From Collinsella provencensis (lineage in GTDB: Bacteria; Actinomycetota; Coriobacteriia; Coriobacteriales; Coriobacteriaceae): a stretch of DNA of 64,000 nucleotides. Location: the NCBI RefSeq assembly GCF_900199705.1, contig NZ_LT904908.1, positions 1,313,243 through 1,377,242 of the forward strand. Reading direction: 5' to 3'. The notes under the pieces were generated by a model. It saw nothing but the letters and a program-made list of their open reading frames with translations, was not told where the DNA came from and made no database searches. This document shows positions 7,375 through 17,224 of this stretch, piece by piece. Each line of letters begins with the position of its first letter. Positions within the stretch are counted from its first letter, which is position 1. The translations under genes and the position numbers were made by a program.

Positions 7375-9048
7375 ATGAGGAAAGCATCACTGAGCGCAGT
7401 TAGATGGTGGTTGATCGTGAAAGCTGCAAGCGGGTCCGAGGTCAAATCCGATACATCTCGTTCCAGTGCGCGTGCTGCCGCATTTATGTCCTTGGCGGTG
7501 CTCGCTCTTGCCCAGTTGGGCGTCTCGGCCGAAAACGGAGCGTTCTCCGTTGCGATGTCCGAAATGATGCGCGTTTTCTCCTGCTCGGTTTCAGATGTCC
7601 AGCTTGCGAGTACGGTGTACTCGCTTATGGCGGGCACTTTTATGCTGGCCAGCGGCTTACTCGGCATTATGATCGGCTGGCGTCGTCTGTTCGTCGCCGG
7701 CGTGATCCTTATCACGGGCGGCGAAGTGGTTGCGGCGGTTGCCCCCACCATTGATGTGCTCATTTGGGGCGGACGCATGCTCGTGGGCGTGGGCGCCAGC
7801 TTGGTGATTCCCTCGGTGTTGGGCATGGTCCCGCTGTTGTTCGAGGGCGCTCAGCGCAAGCAGGCGTACGGTGTGATTGCCGGCTCAGCGGCGCTTGCCA
7901 CCATCGTTCCCATTCCGCTCGGCATGCTTATCGACAACTTCGGATTCCGTGTCACATTCGGCATTCTCGCAGGCTATTTCCTAATTCTTGCAGTGGCGAG
8001 CCGCGCGTTGCCCCCTTCGTGTCCGCATGAATCCAAGACGTTCGATATTCCGGGCATCATCCTCGCTTCACTTGGCTTGTTCGCCGTGATGTTCGGTCTT
8101 TCGCGCGTGTCTGCCTGGGGTGTCACGGAGCCGTTGCCCACCGCTCCGTTCACCATTGCGGGGCTTTCTCCTGCGCTTTTCATTGCCGGTGCCGGCTTGG
8201 TGCTGTTGGTGGTTCTCGTTCCGGTTGAGGCGTGGATGGAGCAGCGTCGAGGTGTGGCGCTGTTGCCCTCTTGCTTCGTGCGCAACGCGCAGGTTCGCTC
8301 TGGTCTCGTCGCCATCGCGCTTCCGTTTTTCTACATGGGCGCCCAGGGTCTGGTGGCAACCTCGTTTTACCAGCTGGTTGCAGGATTCGATGGAACCAAG
8401 ACAGCACTGCTGGGAATCATCTCGGGCGTGCCGATGCTCTTGCTCGCCACGTTCCTTCCGCGTAAGTTCCCGCACCTTAATCCCTGGGCTGTCGTGCGCT
8501 GCGGTTATATCTCCATTGCCGCGAGTGCGCTGTTGACCGCCTTCGGCGTGCGCGAATCGTCGCTTTCTCTCGTTATCCTAGCTGGCACGTTGTTGGGCGG
8601 CATCGGCGTTGGATTGGTGAACTCGCAGGCGAACAACTTGGTTGCGTCTGCGGTGCCCGCTCGCGCCGCGCAGCAGTCGGGCGGCATTCAGGGCGCGGCC
8701 CGCAACCTCGGTCTGGCGCTTGGCGCAGCCGCTATGGGTTCGGTGCTGCTCATTGCGGTGAATACCGGTTTGGACGCACGCGTGAATTCGCTTACAACGC
8801 TGCCCGAGTCTGTGCAAAGTGCGCTCGAAGATGTTGTGTACACCTATGAAAGTGACGCCATGTTTGCGCGGAGTCTCGAGGCGCTCGGTGTTGACGATGC
8901 GGATGCCGAGCAGCTCATGGAGGACAATCGTGAGGTGCGTGCCAATGCGGGCGCCATGGCGATGGGCACCGTAGCGGCGGTTTCCGCCCTTGCGCTGTTC
9001 ACGACGTTTCCCAGGCGCAAACAGGAGGAGCTGCAGCCGACGCAATAG
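7375..9048 (+). CDS. MFS transporter, DHA2-like, paralogue of the 1953 carrier
   Basis: A 557-residue carrier with the same layout as the gene at 1953: AQLGVSAENGAFSVAMSEMM, the motif-A-like loop LLGIMIGWRRLFVAG, the IWGGRMLVGVGASLVIPSVLG block, and a soluble loop before the last helix. The start is uncertain. ATG 7375 has a weak GGGTGG upstream; a GTG at 7417 would give an N-terminus that aligns better with the other carrier. It is preceded by operator copy 3 and is divergent from the PRD-type regulator. It has no enzyme partner, so it may serve a related substrate or the opposite transport direction. Confidence 0.88.
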   Translation: MRKASLSAVRWWLIVKAASGSEVKSDTSRSSARAAAFMSLAVLALAQLGVSAENGAFSVAMSEMMRVFSCSVSDVQLASTVYSLMAGTFMLASGLLGIMIGWRRLFVAGVILITGGEVVAAVAPTIDVLIWGGRMLVGVGASLVIPSVLGMVPLLFEGAQRKQAYGVIAGSAALATIVPIPLGMLIDNFGFRVTFGILAGYFLILAVASRALPPSCPHESKTFDIPGIILASLGLFAVMFGLSRVSAWGVTEPLPTAPFTIAGLSPALFIAGAGLVLLVVLVPVEAWMEQRRGVALLPSCFVRNAQVRSGLVAIALPFFYMGAQGLVATSFYQLVAGFDGTKTALLGIISGVPMLLLATFLPRKFPHLNPWAVVRCGYISIAASALLTAFGVRESSLSLVILAGTLLGGIGVGLVNSQANNLVASAVPARAAQQSGGIQGAARNLGLALGAAAMGSVLLIAVNTGLDARVNSLTTLPESVQSALEDVVYTYESDAMFARSLEALGVDDADAEQLMEDNREVRANAGAMAMGTVAAVSALALFTTFPRRKQEELQPTQ

Positions 9049-9096
9049 CTGCCTGGAAAGAGCAGTGTGCGAGAAGCGGATACGCCTGTTTTGAAG

Positions 9097-9999
9097 TTAG
9101 AGCACAGAAATCGGGCGGTTTTGGCCGGCGGAGCGAATGTACAGGTCGGGTAGGCCATCTCCGCGCATCAACGTGGCGCTTGAACCCAGCTCGTTGTCGA
9201 GCTCTGCGCCCACGGCGTTTGCCATCGCACGCACGGCAAGGCTCGGACGGTTGTTCTCCTGTGAGATATGCATGGCAACCACGTGCTCGGTGCGATCGCT
9301 AATCAGCTCGGTCAACGCCGTGGCCGCCTGCTCGTTGGACAGGTGCCCGCGCTCGGACAGGATGCGGTCTTGCAGCACGCGAGGATACGAGCCCGTTCGC
9401 AGCATGGGAACATCGTGGTTAGACTCCAACGCAAGGATGCGCACGTCAGCGAGCAGGCGCATGGCCTCGGGCAGCAGAACGCCCGTATCGGTGGCGTAGC
9501 CGATCGCATCGCCGCCGCGGGTAAAGCGAAAACCCACGGGATTCACCACGTCATGCGAGGTCGAAAACGTGTCGATACGCACTCCGCATACCTCAAACGA
9601 GTCGCCCGGGTCAAAGCAACAAAAGGGCAGGCAGTCGAGGTATTTGCGCACTGCCGCCGTGCCCGTGCTCGCATAAAGCTCCCCATCGAATCGCTTGCAC
9701 CATACCGAGACGCCGCTCACATGGTCGGAATGCTCGTGCGTGAGAATGAGCGCGCGGACTTCGTCCTCGCAAAGTCCCAGCTCGTGCATGCGCTTGAGCG
9801 TTTCACGACGCGAAAAACCGTTGTCGATCATGATGAGCCCGTCTGGCCCCTCCACGAGCGCGCAGTTCCCCCGTGATCCGCTGCCAAGGATATGAAGGTG
9901 CAGGTTGTTGCTGCCCCGACTGCCGCCCAGGCTGCTTGCGTCCTGCTTGCGGGCACCCGCGTCCAGGTGCAGGTTGTCGGTGCTTGCGCTGTGTGCCAC
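9097..9999 (-). CDS. Metallo-beta-lactamase-fold hydrolase, WalJ/YycJ-like
   Basis: A 300-residue MBL-fold protein. The diagnostic metal motif is THEHSDH (His88-His93 by this start), preceded by LGSGSRGNCALVEGPDGLIMIDNG, which is typical of the YycJ/WalJ group; family members are nucleases or phosphodiesterases linked to cell-wall and DNA metabolism. GTG at 9999 is chosen because GGAGGC lies 9 nt upstream; an earlier TTG in the same frame lacks a ribosome site. The first 35 residues before the domain are polar and may be a disordered extension. Convergent with the MFS gene and divergent from tilS. Confidence 0.85.
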   Translation of the reverse strand: MAHSASTDNLHLDAGARKQDASSLGGSRGSNNLHLHILGSGSRGNCALVEGPDGLIMIDNGFSRRETLKRMHELGLCEDEVRALILTHEHSDHVSGVSVWCKRFDGELYASTGTAAVRKYLDCLPFCCFDPGDSFEVCGVRIDTFSTSHDVVNPVGFRFTRGGDAIGYATDTGVLLPEAMRLLADVRILALESNHDVPMLRTGSYPRVLQDRILSERGHLSNEQAATALTELISDRTEHVVAMHISQENNRPSLAVRAMANAVGAELDNELGSSATLMRGDGLPDLYIRSAGQNRPISVL

Positions 10000-10176
10000 G
10001 GTTCTCGTGCCTCCAATGGATACAATGCATATCAACGTGCGGGCAAGTGGCAAGACGTCCAAGGAAACGCTGTGCCCGCAGATGGACGATTACGATACAG
10101 GACCCGTGGGCTGCGCGTGTTTGGAAAGGATGCGCGGCACAACGCGGGCAATGCACGTTGAACGGAAAGGCCGCCC

Positions 10177-11733
10177 ATGCCCACGGTTTCACAGCGCTAT
10201 GGTTCCCGCCGCTTTGCAGTTCCCGCAGCAGGCTCGCGTGCACACACTCACGCGGACGAGTTGAGGGCCCCAGTGGTTCTCATGGTATCAGGTGGTGCGG
10301 ACTCTACCGCGTTGGTCCTTCTCGCGTGCACGGGTGCGCTCGACATCGACGACGGACGCGGGGTTGCGCGCATCGCCCGCGAGCGCCTGCACGTACTCCA
10401 TATCAATCATCACCTGCGCGGTGCCGCCTCTGACGCCGACGAGGTGTTCGTGCGCGACCTATGCGCCGGCCTCGGTTTGCCGCTTTGCGTGGAACACGCG
10501 CACTTCACCGAGATCAACGGGCAAAATCTCGAAGCCGCAGCACGAGAGGCACGCTACGCGGCGGCTCGTCGCTATGTGCGCGAGCTGTCTGAAGAAGCGG
10601 GTACTCCGCGCTCGGCAGCGCGTATCCTAACAGCCCATACTGCGAGCGATCGTGCCGAGACGTTTTTCATGAACGCCATCAAAGGGTCGGGCGCTGCGGG
10701 GCTCTCCAGCATCCCGCGCAGACGTAACATCATCGTGCGTCCGCTGCTCGACCACACGCACGCCGAGCTCGTGCGCTACCTTGAGGTCGCAGGTCAACCC
10801 TGGCGCGAGGACGAAAGCAACCAGGACACGAGCTACCTGCGTAATTTCGTACGTCATCGCATCATGCCGCTCGCTACCGAGCGCAACGAGAACGTGGCAA
10901 AAGCCGTTAGCGCGGCGTGCGATTTGCTCGGCGACGAGGACGCCTTCATGTCGCAGCTTGCCGCCACAGCGCTGCGCAGCTGCACGCGCCGTTCTCAAGC
11001 GGGTCTTATCGTGCTCGACGCCACACGCCTCGCCGCCTCCGAGGTTGCCATCGCCCGTCGTATGATTCGCGTTGCGGTGAAGCAACTCGCCCCCGATGCG
11101 CGCCTTGAGATGCGTCACGTCGAGGCGGTTCTCGCGTGCGTGGCTCGTGGGGAAGGTTCGCTCACGTTGCCCGAGGGCATCGATGCACGTATGGAGTTCG
11201 GTACGCTTTCGCTGCGCACGCCCACCGCGCGTGAGACGCTGCCCGTTGGGTGGCTTGCCGTTCCGGGATCTATGACGCTTTCCGCCGGTATGAGGCTCAG
11301 CGCCGCGCTTCTGCGCGTTCCCGCTGGTGCGGACCCCGTCGAGCTCGCTCGCAACGCCGAGCCGGGCGCGGTGTACGTGGACGCTGCGGCGCTGGGTTAT
11401 GCGGAGCGAGATTTGGGCCGCATGCTCGAGGGCAATCCGGGCAAGGACGGTATTCCCGCCGAGGCTCGTTCCGCGCGCCTGTGGGTCGACGCGCCGGAAG
11501 CGGGCGACATGCTGTGTCCTCTCGGTATGCAGGGACGCAGTAAGAAGCTCTCCGACCTGCTCAATGAGGCTCAAATCCCGTTGGCGGAGCGTGCGGCGAC
11601 GCCGGTGGTCCGCACGGGGCCGGGTGGCGCAATCGTGTGGGTTGCAGGCATTCGCCTCGACGACCGCTTTAAGTGCACCGCATCCACGCGCGTGCTGGTA
11701 AAATTACTGTTTCGCCCTGTTCGCGGGGCATGA
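10177..11733 (+). CDS. tilS: tRNA(Ile)-lysidine synthetase
   Basis: Converts the wobble cytidine of tRNA-Ile(CAU) to lysidine with ATP and lysine, an essential step for AUA decoding. The N-terminal PP-loop motif SGGADS is at residues 38-43, followed by HINHHLRGAASDADE and the RAETFFMNAIKGSGAAGLSSI block that marks TilS. The C-terminal region with LCPLGMQGRSKKLSDLLNEAQIP is the TilS C-terminal domain. At 518 residues it is somewhat longer than E. coli TilS, partly through a roughly 30-residue N-terminal extension before the PP-loop. ATG at 10177 follows GGAAAGG. It begins a tilS-hpt-ftsH cluster, a common Gram-positive order. Confidence 0.93.
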   Translation: MPTVSQRYGSRRFAVPAAGSRAHTHADELRAPVVLMVSGGADSTALVLLACTGALDIDDGRGVARIARERLHVLHINHHLRGAASDADEVFVRDLCAGLGLPLCVEHAHFTEINGQNLEAAAREARYAAARRYVRELSEEAGTPRSAARILTAHTASDRAETFFMNAIKGSGAAGLSSIPRRRNIIVRPLLDHTHAELVRYLEVAGQPWREDESNQDTSYLRNFVRHRIMPLATERNENVAKAVSAACDLLGDEDAFMSQLAATALRSCTRRSQAGLIVLDATRLAASEVAIARRMIRVAVKQLAPDARLEMRHVEAVLACVARGEGSLTLPEGIDARMEFGTLSLRTPTARETLPVGWLAVPGSMTLSAGMRLSAALLRVPAGADPVELARNAEPGAVYVDAAALGYAERDLGRMLEGNPGKDGIPAEARSARLWVDAPEAGDMLCPLGMQGRSKKLSDLLNEAQIPLAERAATPVVRTGPGGAIVWVAGIRLDDRFKCTASTRVLVKLLFRPVRGA

Positions 11734-11789
11734 TGCGCCCCATTGGGGTATGCTGCAAACGTCAAACAACACGCCGAGAAAGGGCAACC

Positions 11790-12338
11790 ATGGAAACCAT
11801 GCATCCAGATGTCGAGGAAATCCTGTTTTCCCAGGAGGAGATCGCTTCGATGGTAAAGCGCCTGGGCGCTCAGATTTCTGAGGACTACAAGGGCAAGGAC
11901 CTGGTGCTCATCGCGGTTTTGCGCGGTGCCGTCGTCTTCATGGGCGATTTGATGCGCGCTATCGACAATCCGCTCGCCATCGATTTCATGGCTGTGTCGA
12001 GCTACGGTGATGGTGCCAAGTCCTCGGGCGTGGTCCGCATCATCAAGGACCTCGACATCGACATCAAGGGCCGCGACGTGCTCATTGTCGAGGACATCCT
12101 CGACTCGGGCCTCACCCTCAAGTACCTCATGAAGAATCTTTCCAGCCGCAAGCCCGCCTCGCTCGAGGTCTGCACGTTCCTGTGGAAGGACGTTGAGGGC
12201 AAGCAGGCTGCTGTCAATCCCAAGTACGTGGGCACGCATTGCCCCGACGCCTTTGTGGTGGGTTACGGTCTCGACTTTGCCGAGCATTACCGCAACCTCC
12301 CGTATGTGGGCGTTCTCAAACCGGAGGTTTACGCTTAG
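11790..12338 (+). CDS. hpt: Hypoxanthine phosphoribosyltransferase
   Basis: Salvages hypoxanthine (and usually guanine) to the nucleotide using PRPP. The 182-residue product shows the PRPP loop VLIVEDILDSGLTL near residues 91-104, the early ISEDYKGKDLVLIAVLRGAVVFMGDL region and the C-terminal FVVGYGLDFAEHYRNLPYVGVL signature of bacterial HPRT. ATG at 11790 follows GAAAGGG and gives the usual length. It lies 56 nt after tilS, and ftsH starts 1 nt beyond its stop codon; the ftsH ribosome site (GGAGG) is inside the hpt 3' end, implying translational coupling. Confidence 0.95.
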   Translation: METMHPDVEEILFSQEEIASMVKRLGAQISEDYKGKDLVLIAVLRGAVVFMGDLMRAIDNPLAIDFMAVSSYGDGAKSSGVVRIIKDLDIDIKGRDVLIVEDILDSGLTLKYLMKNLSSRKPASLEVCTFLWKDVEGKQAAVNPKYVGTHCPDAFVVGYGLDFAEHYRNLPYVGVLKPEVYA

Positions 12339-12339
12339 T

Positions 12340-14772
12340 ATGACCGAACGCACGGAATCAAACGACTTCTCAACCGTCGCCCTTTTCGCCGGGGGCGACG
12401 GCTCGTCTAACGGCCGTCCCACGCCACCCGCGGGCGTGGACATCCCTGAGCCGGCGGGCGAGGGGAGGGGCTCCAGCGACGCCCCCGATCACTCCAACAT
12501 CCCGTTGCCGCCCGTCGATGACGAGCCTTCGCGTGGTGGGGCACCCTTCGGCCACAAGGGGCCTCGTCCCATGGGTGACGACGATGAGGCAAACCACCCC
12601 ATGTCCGATGGTCCGTTTGGCCATCTGTTCAATGATTCCGATGACGGTCCGCGTCCTCCTCGAGGCACTTCGGGCGGCACCAACCGTTCCGGCAATGGCA
12701 AGGGCCCGCAGTTTTCGCGCATGGGCGTGATTTACCTGTTTTTCGCGCTTCTATTTGTGAGTTTTGCTTTCAATGCGATGAACAGCGGTTTTTCGATTGA
12801 TGGCGAACCCGAGAAGCTCGCTACGAGTGTGTTCGTGAAGGCGGTCGAGGACGATCGCGTGGAATCCGTCACCTATACCGTGATGAATGGTTCAGTGAGC
12901 GGCAAGTATTGGCCTGGTCGCGTAAAGAAGACCAAGGACAATCTTGAGTCTTTTACCTCGACATACGTGGGATCAGATGCGTTAGCCGAACTCATGGCGG
13001 CTCATCCCGAGACCATCTACAGGGTCGACACCGACGACCCCGATTTCATTTTCAACATGGTGGTGACCGTCGCTCCCACGGCGATCCTGCTCATTGCGAT
13101 GTTCTTCTTCATGCGCCAGGTGCTGGGTGCTAATAACAAGACCATGCAGTTTGGCAAAACCAACGCCAAGACCAGCGAGGCTACGCGTCCCAAGGTGAAG
13201 TTCTCCGACGTTGCGGGTATCGACGAGGCTGTCGAGGAGCTCGCCGAGGTGCGCGACTTCCTGGCTAAGCCTGAGCGCTTCCGCAAGCTGGGCGCAAAGA
13301 TTCCGCGCGGCGTCCTGCTGGTGGGTCCTCCGGGCACCGGCAAGACGCTGCTCGCCAAGGCGGTTGCCGGCGAGGCGGGCGTTCCGTTCTTCAGCATTTC
13401 CGGCTCGGACTTCGTTGAGATGTTCGTGGGCGTGGGCGCCTCCCGCGTGCGCGACCTTTTCAAGGAAGCCAAGGAGCAGTCGCCTTCCATTATTTTCATC
13501 GACGAGATCGACGCGGTCGGCCGTCAGCGCGGCGCCGGTTTGGGTGGCGGCCATGACGAGCGCGAGCAAACGCTCAACCAGCTGCTCGTTGAGATGGACG
13601 GCTTTGAGGAGACCGAGAGCGTCATCCTCATCGCCGCAACCAACCGCCCCGACATCCTCGATCCCGCCCTGCTGCGTCCGGGCCGTTTTGACCGCCAGAT
13701 CACGGTCGACCGTCCCGATGTGAAGGGGCGCGAGCAGATCCTGCGCGTTCACGCTGAGAACAAGCCGCTGGATACCGACGTTAAGTTTGATAAACTCGCC
13801 CAGCTCACGGTGGGCTTTACCGGTGCCGATTTGGCCAACTTGCTCAACGAGGCCGCGCTGCTCACCGCACGCCGCGGTCGCTCGCTCGTCTCCATGGACG
13901 AGATCGAGGAGTCGATGGAGCGCGTCATGGCCGGACCGCAGCGCAAGAGCCGCGTGATGAGCGAGAAGGAGCGCACCACGATCGCCTTCCACGAGAGCGG
14001 TCATGCTTTGGTGGGCCACATTCTCGACAACGCCGATCCCGTCCATAAGATTTCGATTATCAGCCGTGGTCAGGCACTGGGTTACACCATGCAGCTTCCC
14101 GCCGAGGACCACTTCCTCAAGACGCGCGGCGAGATGCTCGACGAGCTCGCCGTGTTCCTGGGCGGCCGCGTGGCCGAAGAGCTCATGTGCGACGACATCA
14201 CGTCGGGCGCGAGCAACGACCTCGAGCGTGCCACCAAGATGGCCCGTGAGATGGTTACGCGTTTGGGCATGAGCGAGGAGCTGGGCACGCAGGTGTTCGG
14301 CGAGGCGCAGCATCAGGTGTTCTTGGGTCGCGACTACGCCGATCACCAAGATTATTCCGAGGAAACTGCGCGTCGCATCGACGCCGAGATTCAGCGCATC
14401 ATGCGCGAGGCCCACGAGCGTGCCCGTACGATTTTGGATGAGCGTCGCGAGCAGCTTGAGCTCATGGCAAAGGTGCTGCTTGAGCGCGAGACGGTCGAGG
14501 GCGACGCCGTTGCGGCCCTGCTCGACAACGAGTGGGATGCCTACCTCGAGCGCGAGGGCGATATCGTGGCTGCCAAGGAAGAGCGCAACACCGCTGCTGC
14601 CAACGGCGCCAGCCCTGCTGCGATCGATGCTGAGCGCGAGCGTAAGCGCCGTCCGCGTCAGAGTGACGAGGAGATCGCCGCCGAGGCGGCCGCGTTTGCC
14701 CAGGCAGCTGTGGCGCAGGAGCAGGCCCCTCAGGCAGACACCTCGGCAGAGCAAAGCGAGGACGAAGAATAG
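12340..14772 (+). CDS. ftsH: ATP-dependent zinc metalloprotease FtsH
   Basis: Membrane-bound AAA protease that degrades misfolded membrane and regulatory proteins. Order in the 810-residue protein: a polar Pro/Gly/Asp-rich cytosolic extension (1-125), first membrane helix (about 128-148), short extracytoplasmic domain, second helix (about 230-255), AAA module with Walker A GPPGTGKT (329-336), Walker B IIFIDEID and the second-region-of-homology arginines, then the zinc site HESGH (551-555), a third ligand in SNDLERAT (about 627), and a long acidic, Ala-rich C-terminal tail. The ATG at 12340 lies 1 nt after the hpt stop. The 125-residue disordered N-terminal extension is longer than in most homologues. 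Confidence 0.97.
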   Translation: MTERTESNDFSTVALFAGGDGSSNGRPTPPAGVDIPEPAGEGRGSSDAPDHSNIPLPPVDDEPSRGGAPFGHKGPRPMGDDDEANHPMSDGPFGHLFNDSDDGPRPPRGTSGGTNRSGNGKGPQFSRMGVIYLFFALLFVSFAFNAMNSGFSIDGEPEKLATSVFVKAVEDDRVESVTYTVMNGSVSGKYWPGRVKKTKDNLESFTSTYVGSDALAELMAAHPETIYRVDTDDPDFIFNMVVTVAPTAILLIAMFFFMRQVLGANNKTMQFGKTNAKTSEATRPKVKFSDVAGIDEAVEELAEVRDFLAKPERFRKLGAKIPRGVLLVGPPGTGKTLLAKAVAGEAGVPFFSISGSDFVEMFVGVGASRVRDLFKEAKEQSPSIIFIDEIDAVGRQRGAGLGGGHDEREQTLNQLLVEMDGFEETESVILIAATNRPDILDPALLRPGRFDRQITVDRPDVKGREQILRVHAENKPLDTDVKFDKLAQLTVGFTGADLANLLNEAALLTARRGRSLVSMDEIEESMERVMAGPQRKSRVMSEKERTTIAFHESGHALVGHILDNADPVHKISIISRGQALGYTMQLPAEDHFLKTRGEMLDELAVFLGGRVAEELMCDDITSGASNDLERATKMAREMVTRLGMSEELGTQVFGEAQHQVFLGRDYADHQDYSEETARRIDAEIQRIMREAHERARTILDERREQLELMAKVLLERETVEGDAVAALLDNEWDAYLEREGDIVAAKEERNTAAANGASPAAIDAERERKRRPRQSDEEIAAEAAAFAQAAVAQEQAPQADTSAEQSEDEE

Positions 14773-14785
14773 AGCGGAGAGCACG

Positions 14786-15967
14786 ATGATTAACGAGGCG
14801 ATGTACGCGCGCGGCGCGGAGAGCTCGAAGATTCGCGAGATTTTTACGTTTGCGTGCGAGCGCAAGCAGCAAATCGGCGCGGACAAGGTCTTCGACTTCA
14901 GCTTGGGCAATCCGAGCATTCCCGCCCCTGATTCGGTACGCGCCTCCATCGAAGCCTCTCTTGCCTCCGTTCCGCCCGGGGAGCTGCACGGATACACTGC
15001 GGCTCCCGGCGCGCCCCAGGTGCGTGCGACCATCGCCGACTCGCTCAATCGCCGTTTTGGCACGAGCTACCAGGGCGTTGACGTGTTCATGACAGTTGGC
15101 GCTGCCGCTTCGGTTTCGTGTGCGCTGCACGCTCTCACCACTCCTGGCGAGGAAGTCATCGTGGTTTCCCCGTATTTCCCCGAGTACAAGGTGTGGATTG
15201 AGACGTGCGGTTGCACGTGCGTCGAGGCTCCCGCCAAACCGGATACGTTCCGTCTCTCGGTGGGCAGCATTCTCAAGGCCATCACGCCCCAGACGGCCGC
15301 CATCATCGTGAACTCGCCTAACAATCCGACGGGCGCCATTTACGCGCGCGAGGTCCTTGAGCGCTTGGCCAACATCCTGCACGAGGTCAACGCCGAGCGC
15401 GAACAGCCCATCTTCCTCATCGCCGACGAGCCGTATCGCGAGCTCACCTATGGCGATGAAGTGCCGTGGATTCCGAGCATCTACGAGCACACGGTGGTGT
15501 GCTACTCGTATTCCAAGTCGCTTTCGCTTGCGGGCGAGCGCATCGGCTGGGTGCTGGTGCCGCCTGCGTGCCACGAGAGCGCGCGCGTGATGGCCGCTGT
15601 TGCCGGATCTGCCCGTGCGCTTGGTTTTGTGTGCGCGCCTTCGCTCTTCCAGCGCGTTGTGGCCGATTGTGTGGACGAGCCCACGGACGTTGCCGCGTAC
15701 GATCGTAATCGCCGTACGCTCATGAATGCCCTGGGCGACATGGGCTACACCTTTGTGGCACCGCAAGGCGCCTTCTACCTGTGGGTTCGTGCGCTAGAAA
15801 AAGATGCCGAGGCGTTTTGCGAGCGGGCTAAGCGCTACGAGCTGCTGCCCGTTCCCTCGGATAGCTTTGGTGCTCCGGGCTGGGTGCGCATCGGCTATTG
15901 CGTGAGCTACGAGACGATTGTGAACTCGCTGCCGGCTTGGCGCGCGCTCATGGAGAGCTATCGGTAA
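14786..15967 (+). CDS. PLP-dependent aminotransferase, class I/II
   Basis: A 393-residue fold-type I aminotransferase, probably transferring amino groups between an amino acid and a 2-oxo acid in the cytosol. Visible blocks are FSLGNPSIPAPDSV, the cofactor-binding NSPNNPTGAIY, IADEPYRELTYGD, and the Schiff-base lysine in YSYSKSLSLAGERIGW. The C-terminus keeps GAFYLWVRA and RIGYCVSYE. ATG 14786 follows GAGCGGAGAG and lies 13 nt after ftsH, so it probably belongs to the same transcript. Substrate specificity (aspartate, aromatic or other) is not clear from the visible residues. Confidence 0.88.
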   Translation: MINEAMYARGAESSKIREIFTFACERKQQIGADKVFDFSLGNPSIPAPDSVRASIEASLASVPPGELHGYTAAPGAPQVRATIADSLNRRFGTSYQGVDVFMTVGAAASVSCALHALTTPGEEVIVVSPYFPEYKVWIETCGCTCVEAPAKPDTFRLSVGSILKAITPQTAAIIVNSPNNPTGAIYAREVLERLANILHEVNAEREQPIFLIADEPYRELTYGDEVPWIPSIYEHTVVCYSYSKSLSLAGERIGWVLVPPACHESARVMAAVAGSARALGFVCAPSLFQRVVADCVDEPTDVAAYDRNRRTLMNALGDMGYTFVAPQGAFYLWVRALEKDAEAFCERAKRYELLPVPSDSFGAPGWVRIGYCVSYETIVNSLPAWRALMESYR

Positions 15968-16089
15968 TCGTCGGCTTGGAGGTGCCGGTCCACTGTTGTG
16001 TGAATGCTTTTTGCACATAGGGGCTTCGCCTGCGTTTCCCGACTGACGGAACTATAGTCGAATAAAAGTTGCAATTTGAAGGGAGAGCA

Positions 16090-16887
16090 ATGCCGTACCA
16101 GATCTTGAGTGATGTTCATACGCATACGCTGTTTTCGCGTCACGCCTATTCGACGTTGGCAGAGGATGTCGCCGCTGCGCAGAAGCTTGGACTCGAGCTT
16201 TTGGGCATCAGCGACCATTTCAGCATCATGTCGTACCGCGACCAGTTCCTCTACAACTTCCAGTACCTCTACAACATGGGCTGCTGGCCGCGCGATTGGG
16301 ACGGCGTGACCGTTTTGCGCGGTTGCGAGGCGGACATCCTCGACTACGACGGTACGCTGTTCGGCGAAAAGGAGATTGTGACCGAGAACATCGTGGGCCG
16401 TCCCTTCCCCGAGCCGCGCCCGCTGCTCGAGCTGGCAACGCAGCATGTCGATTACGTGATTGCCAGCGTACATGATCCGGTGCTCGCCGCGGAAGCAACG
16501 CTTGCCCAGGCGACCGAGATGTACGTCAAGGCCCTCGACAAGAAGGAAGTTCTCATTCTGGGTCACACGGGCCGCGCGGGTGCGAAATACGACCTCGACA
16601 CCGTGCTTTTGCATGCGAAGGAGAAGCACAAGCTCATCGAGATCAACGAGCATTCTTTTGATCTGGGAATTTACGACGAGGTGTGCACATCCGTTGCCGA
16701 GCACTGCGCCGAGCTGGGCGTGGGTATTACGGTTTCGAGCGATGCCCATATCGCGCACGATATCGGCCGCTATCCGCGCGCGATCGAGATGCTCGAGGAG
16801 ATTCACTTCCCCGAGGAGCTCATCATGAATCGCGACCGTGACACGTTCCTCGCCGCCCTCGAAGCGGGAGGCTGCTACCTGCATTAA
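16090..16887 (+). CDS. PHP-domain phosphoesterase, YcdX-like
   Basis: A 265-residue polymerase-and-histidinol-phosphatase domain protein, predicted to be a trinuclear-metal phosphoesterase. Metal ligands are visible in SDVHTHTLFSRHAYST at the N-terminus, ISDHFSIM (about residues 43-50), ASVHDPV, LGHTGRAG, EINEHSFDLG and the C-terminal SSDAHIAHDIG. ATG 16090 follows GGGAGAG; an upstream TTG at 16069 lacks a site. It stands downstream of the aminotransferase with its own 122-nt gap. The family includes YcdX and histidinol phosphatase; a histidinol-phosphatase role is possible but no his genes are nearby. Confidence 0.86.
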   Translation: MPYQILSDVHTHTLFSRHAYSTLAEDVAAAQKLGLELLGISDHFSIMSYRDQFLYNFQYLYNMGCWPRDWDGVTVLRGCEADILDYDGTLFGEKEIVTENIVGRPFPEPRPLLELATQHVDYVIASVHDPVLAAEATLAQATEMYVKALDKKEVLILGHTGRAGAKYDLDTVLLHAKEKHKLIEINEHSFDLGIYDEVCTSVAEHCAELGVGITVSSDAHIAHDIGRYPRAIEMLEEIHFPEELIMNRDRDTFLAALEAGGCYLH

Positions 16888-16921
16888 GTGCGGGGCCGCT
16901 TTTTCTTCCAATTATTCCGGC

Positions 16922-17161
16922 GTTGCCTGCGCATTATGCCACACTTCGGCTGTTGCCTGCGTTTTTCTGTCGCTTTCCCTGCCGTTGCCTATGGTCTCCT
17001 TGCGTTGCCTATGAAATCTTGCGCTTTGATGATCTGAAAAGGTAGAAAACCATAGGCAACGGAAATGGACCATAGGCAACGGGATTTGTCTGTGGCTCCC
17101 TGCTATTGCCTGTGAAATAATGCGGTTTGGCGCCTCTAAAGTGCAGAAAACCATAGGCAAC
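16922..17161. repeat. Family B nested palindrome cluster, locus B1
   Basis: Copies of GTTGCCT(A/G)(T/C)G face right at 16922, 16952, 16984 and 17004; inverse copies CATAGGCAAC lie at 17051 and 17071; a further opposed pair lies at 17105 and 17152. Outer arms 16982-16996 and 17068-17082 are a perfect 15-bp inverted repeat around an inner pair at 17004/17051. The two inner units (17004-17060 and 17105-17161) are both exactly 57 nt. This fills most of the gap between the PHP gene and the lipase. Related elements are at 36110-36304. Confidence 0.85.
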
Positions 17162-17224
17162 GGGCGCGGTAATGCTCTGTACGCCTGAACGTCACAATAA
17201 TGTAAGGAAATCGCAACACTTCCG

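Noticed and set aside
12982-15063. Long minus-strand frame across ftsH
   Set aside because: Antisense shadow of ftsH and the aminotransferase; no start signal or motif.
16922-17161. Family B words as a CRISPR array
   Set aside because: Copies face both directions, are only about 10 nt long and the spacers are not of constant length; no cas genes nearby.
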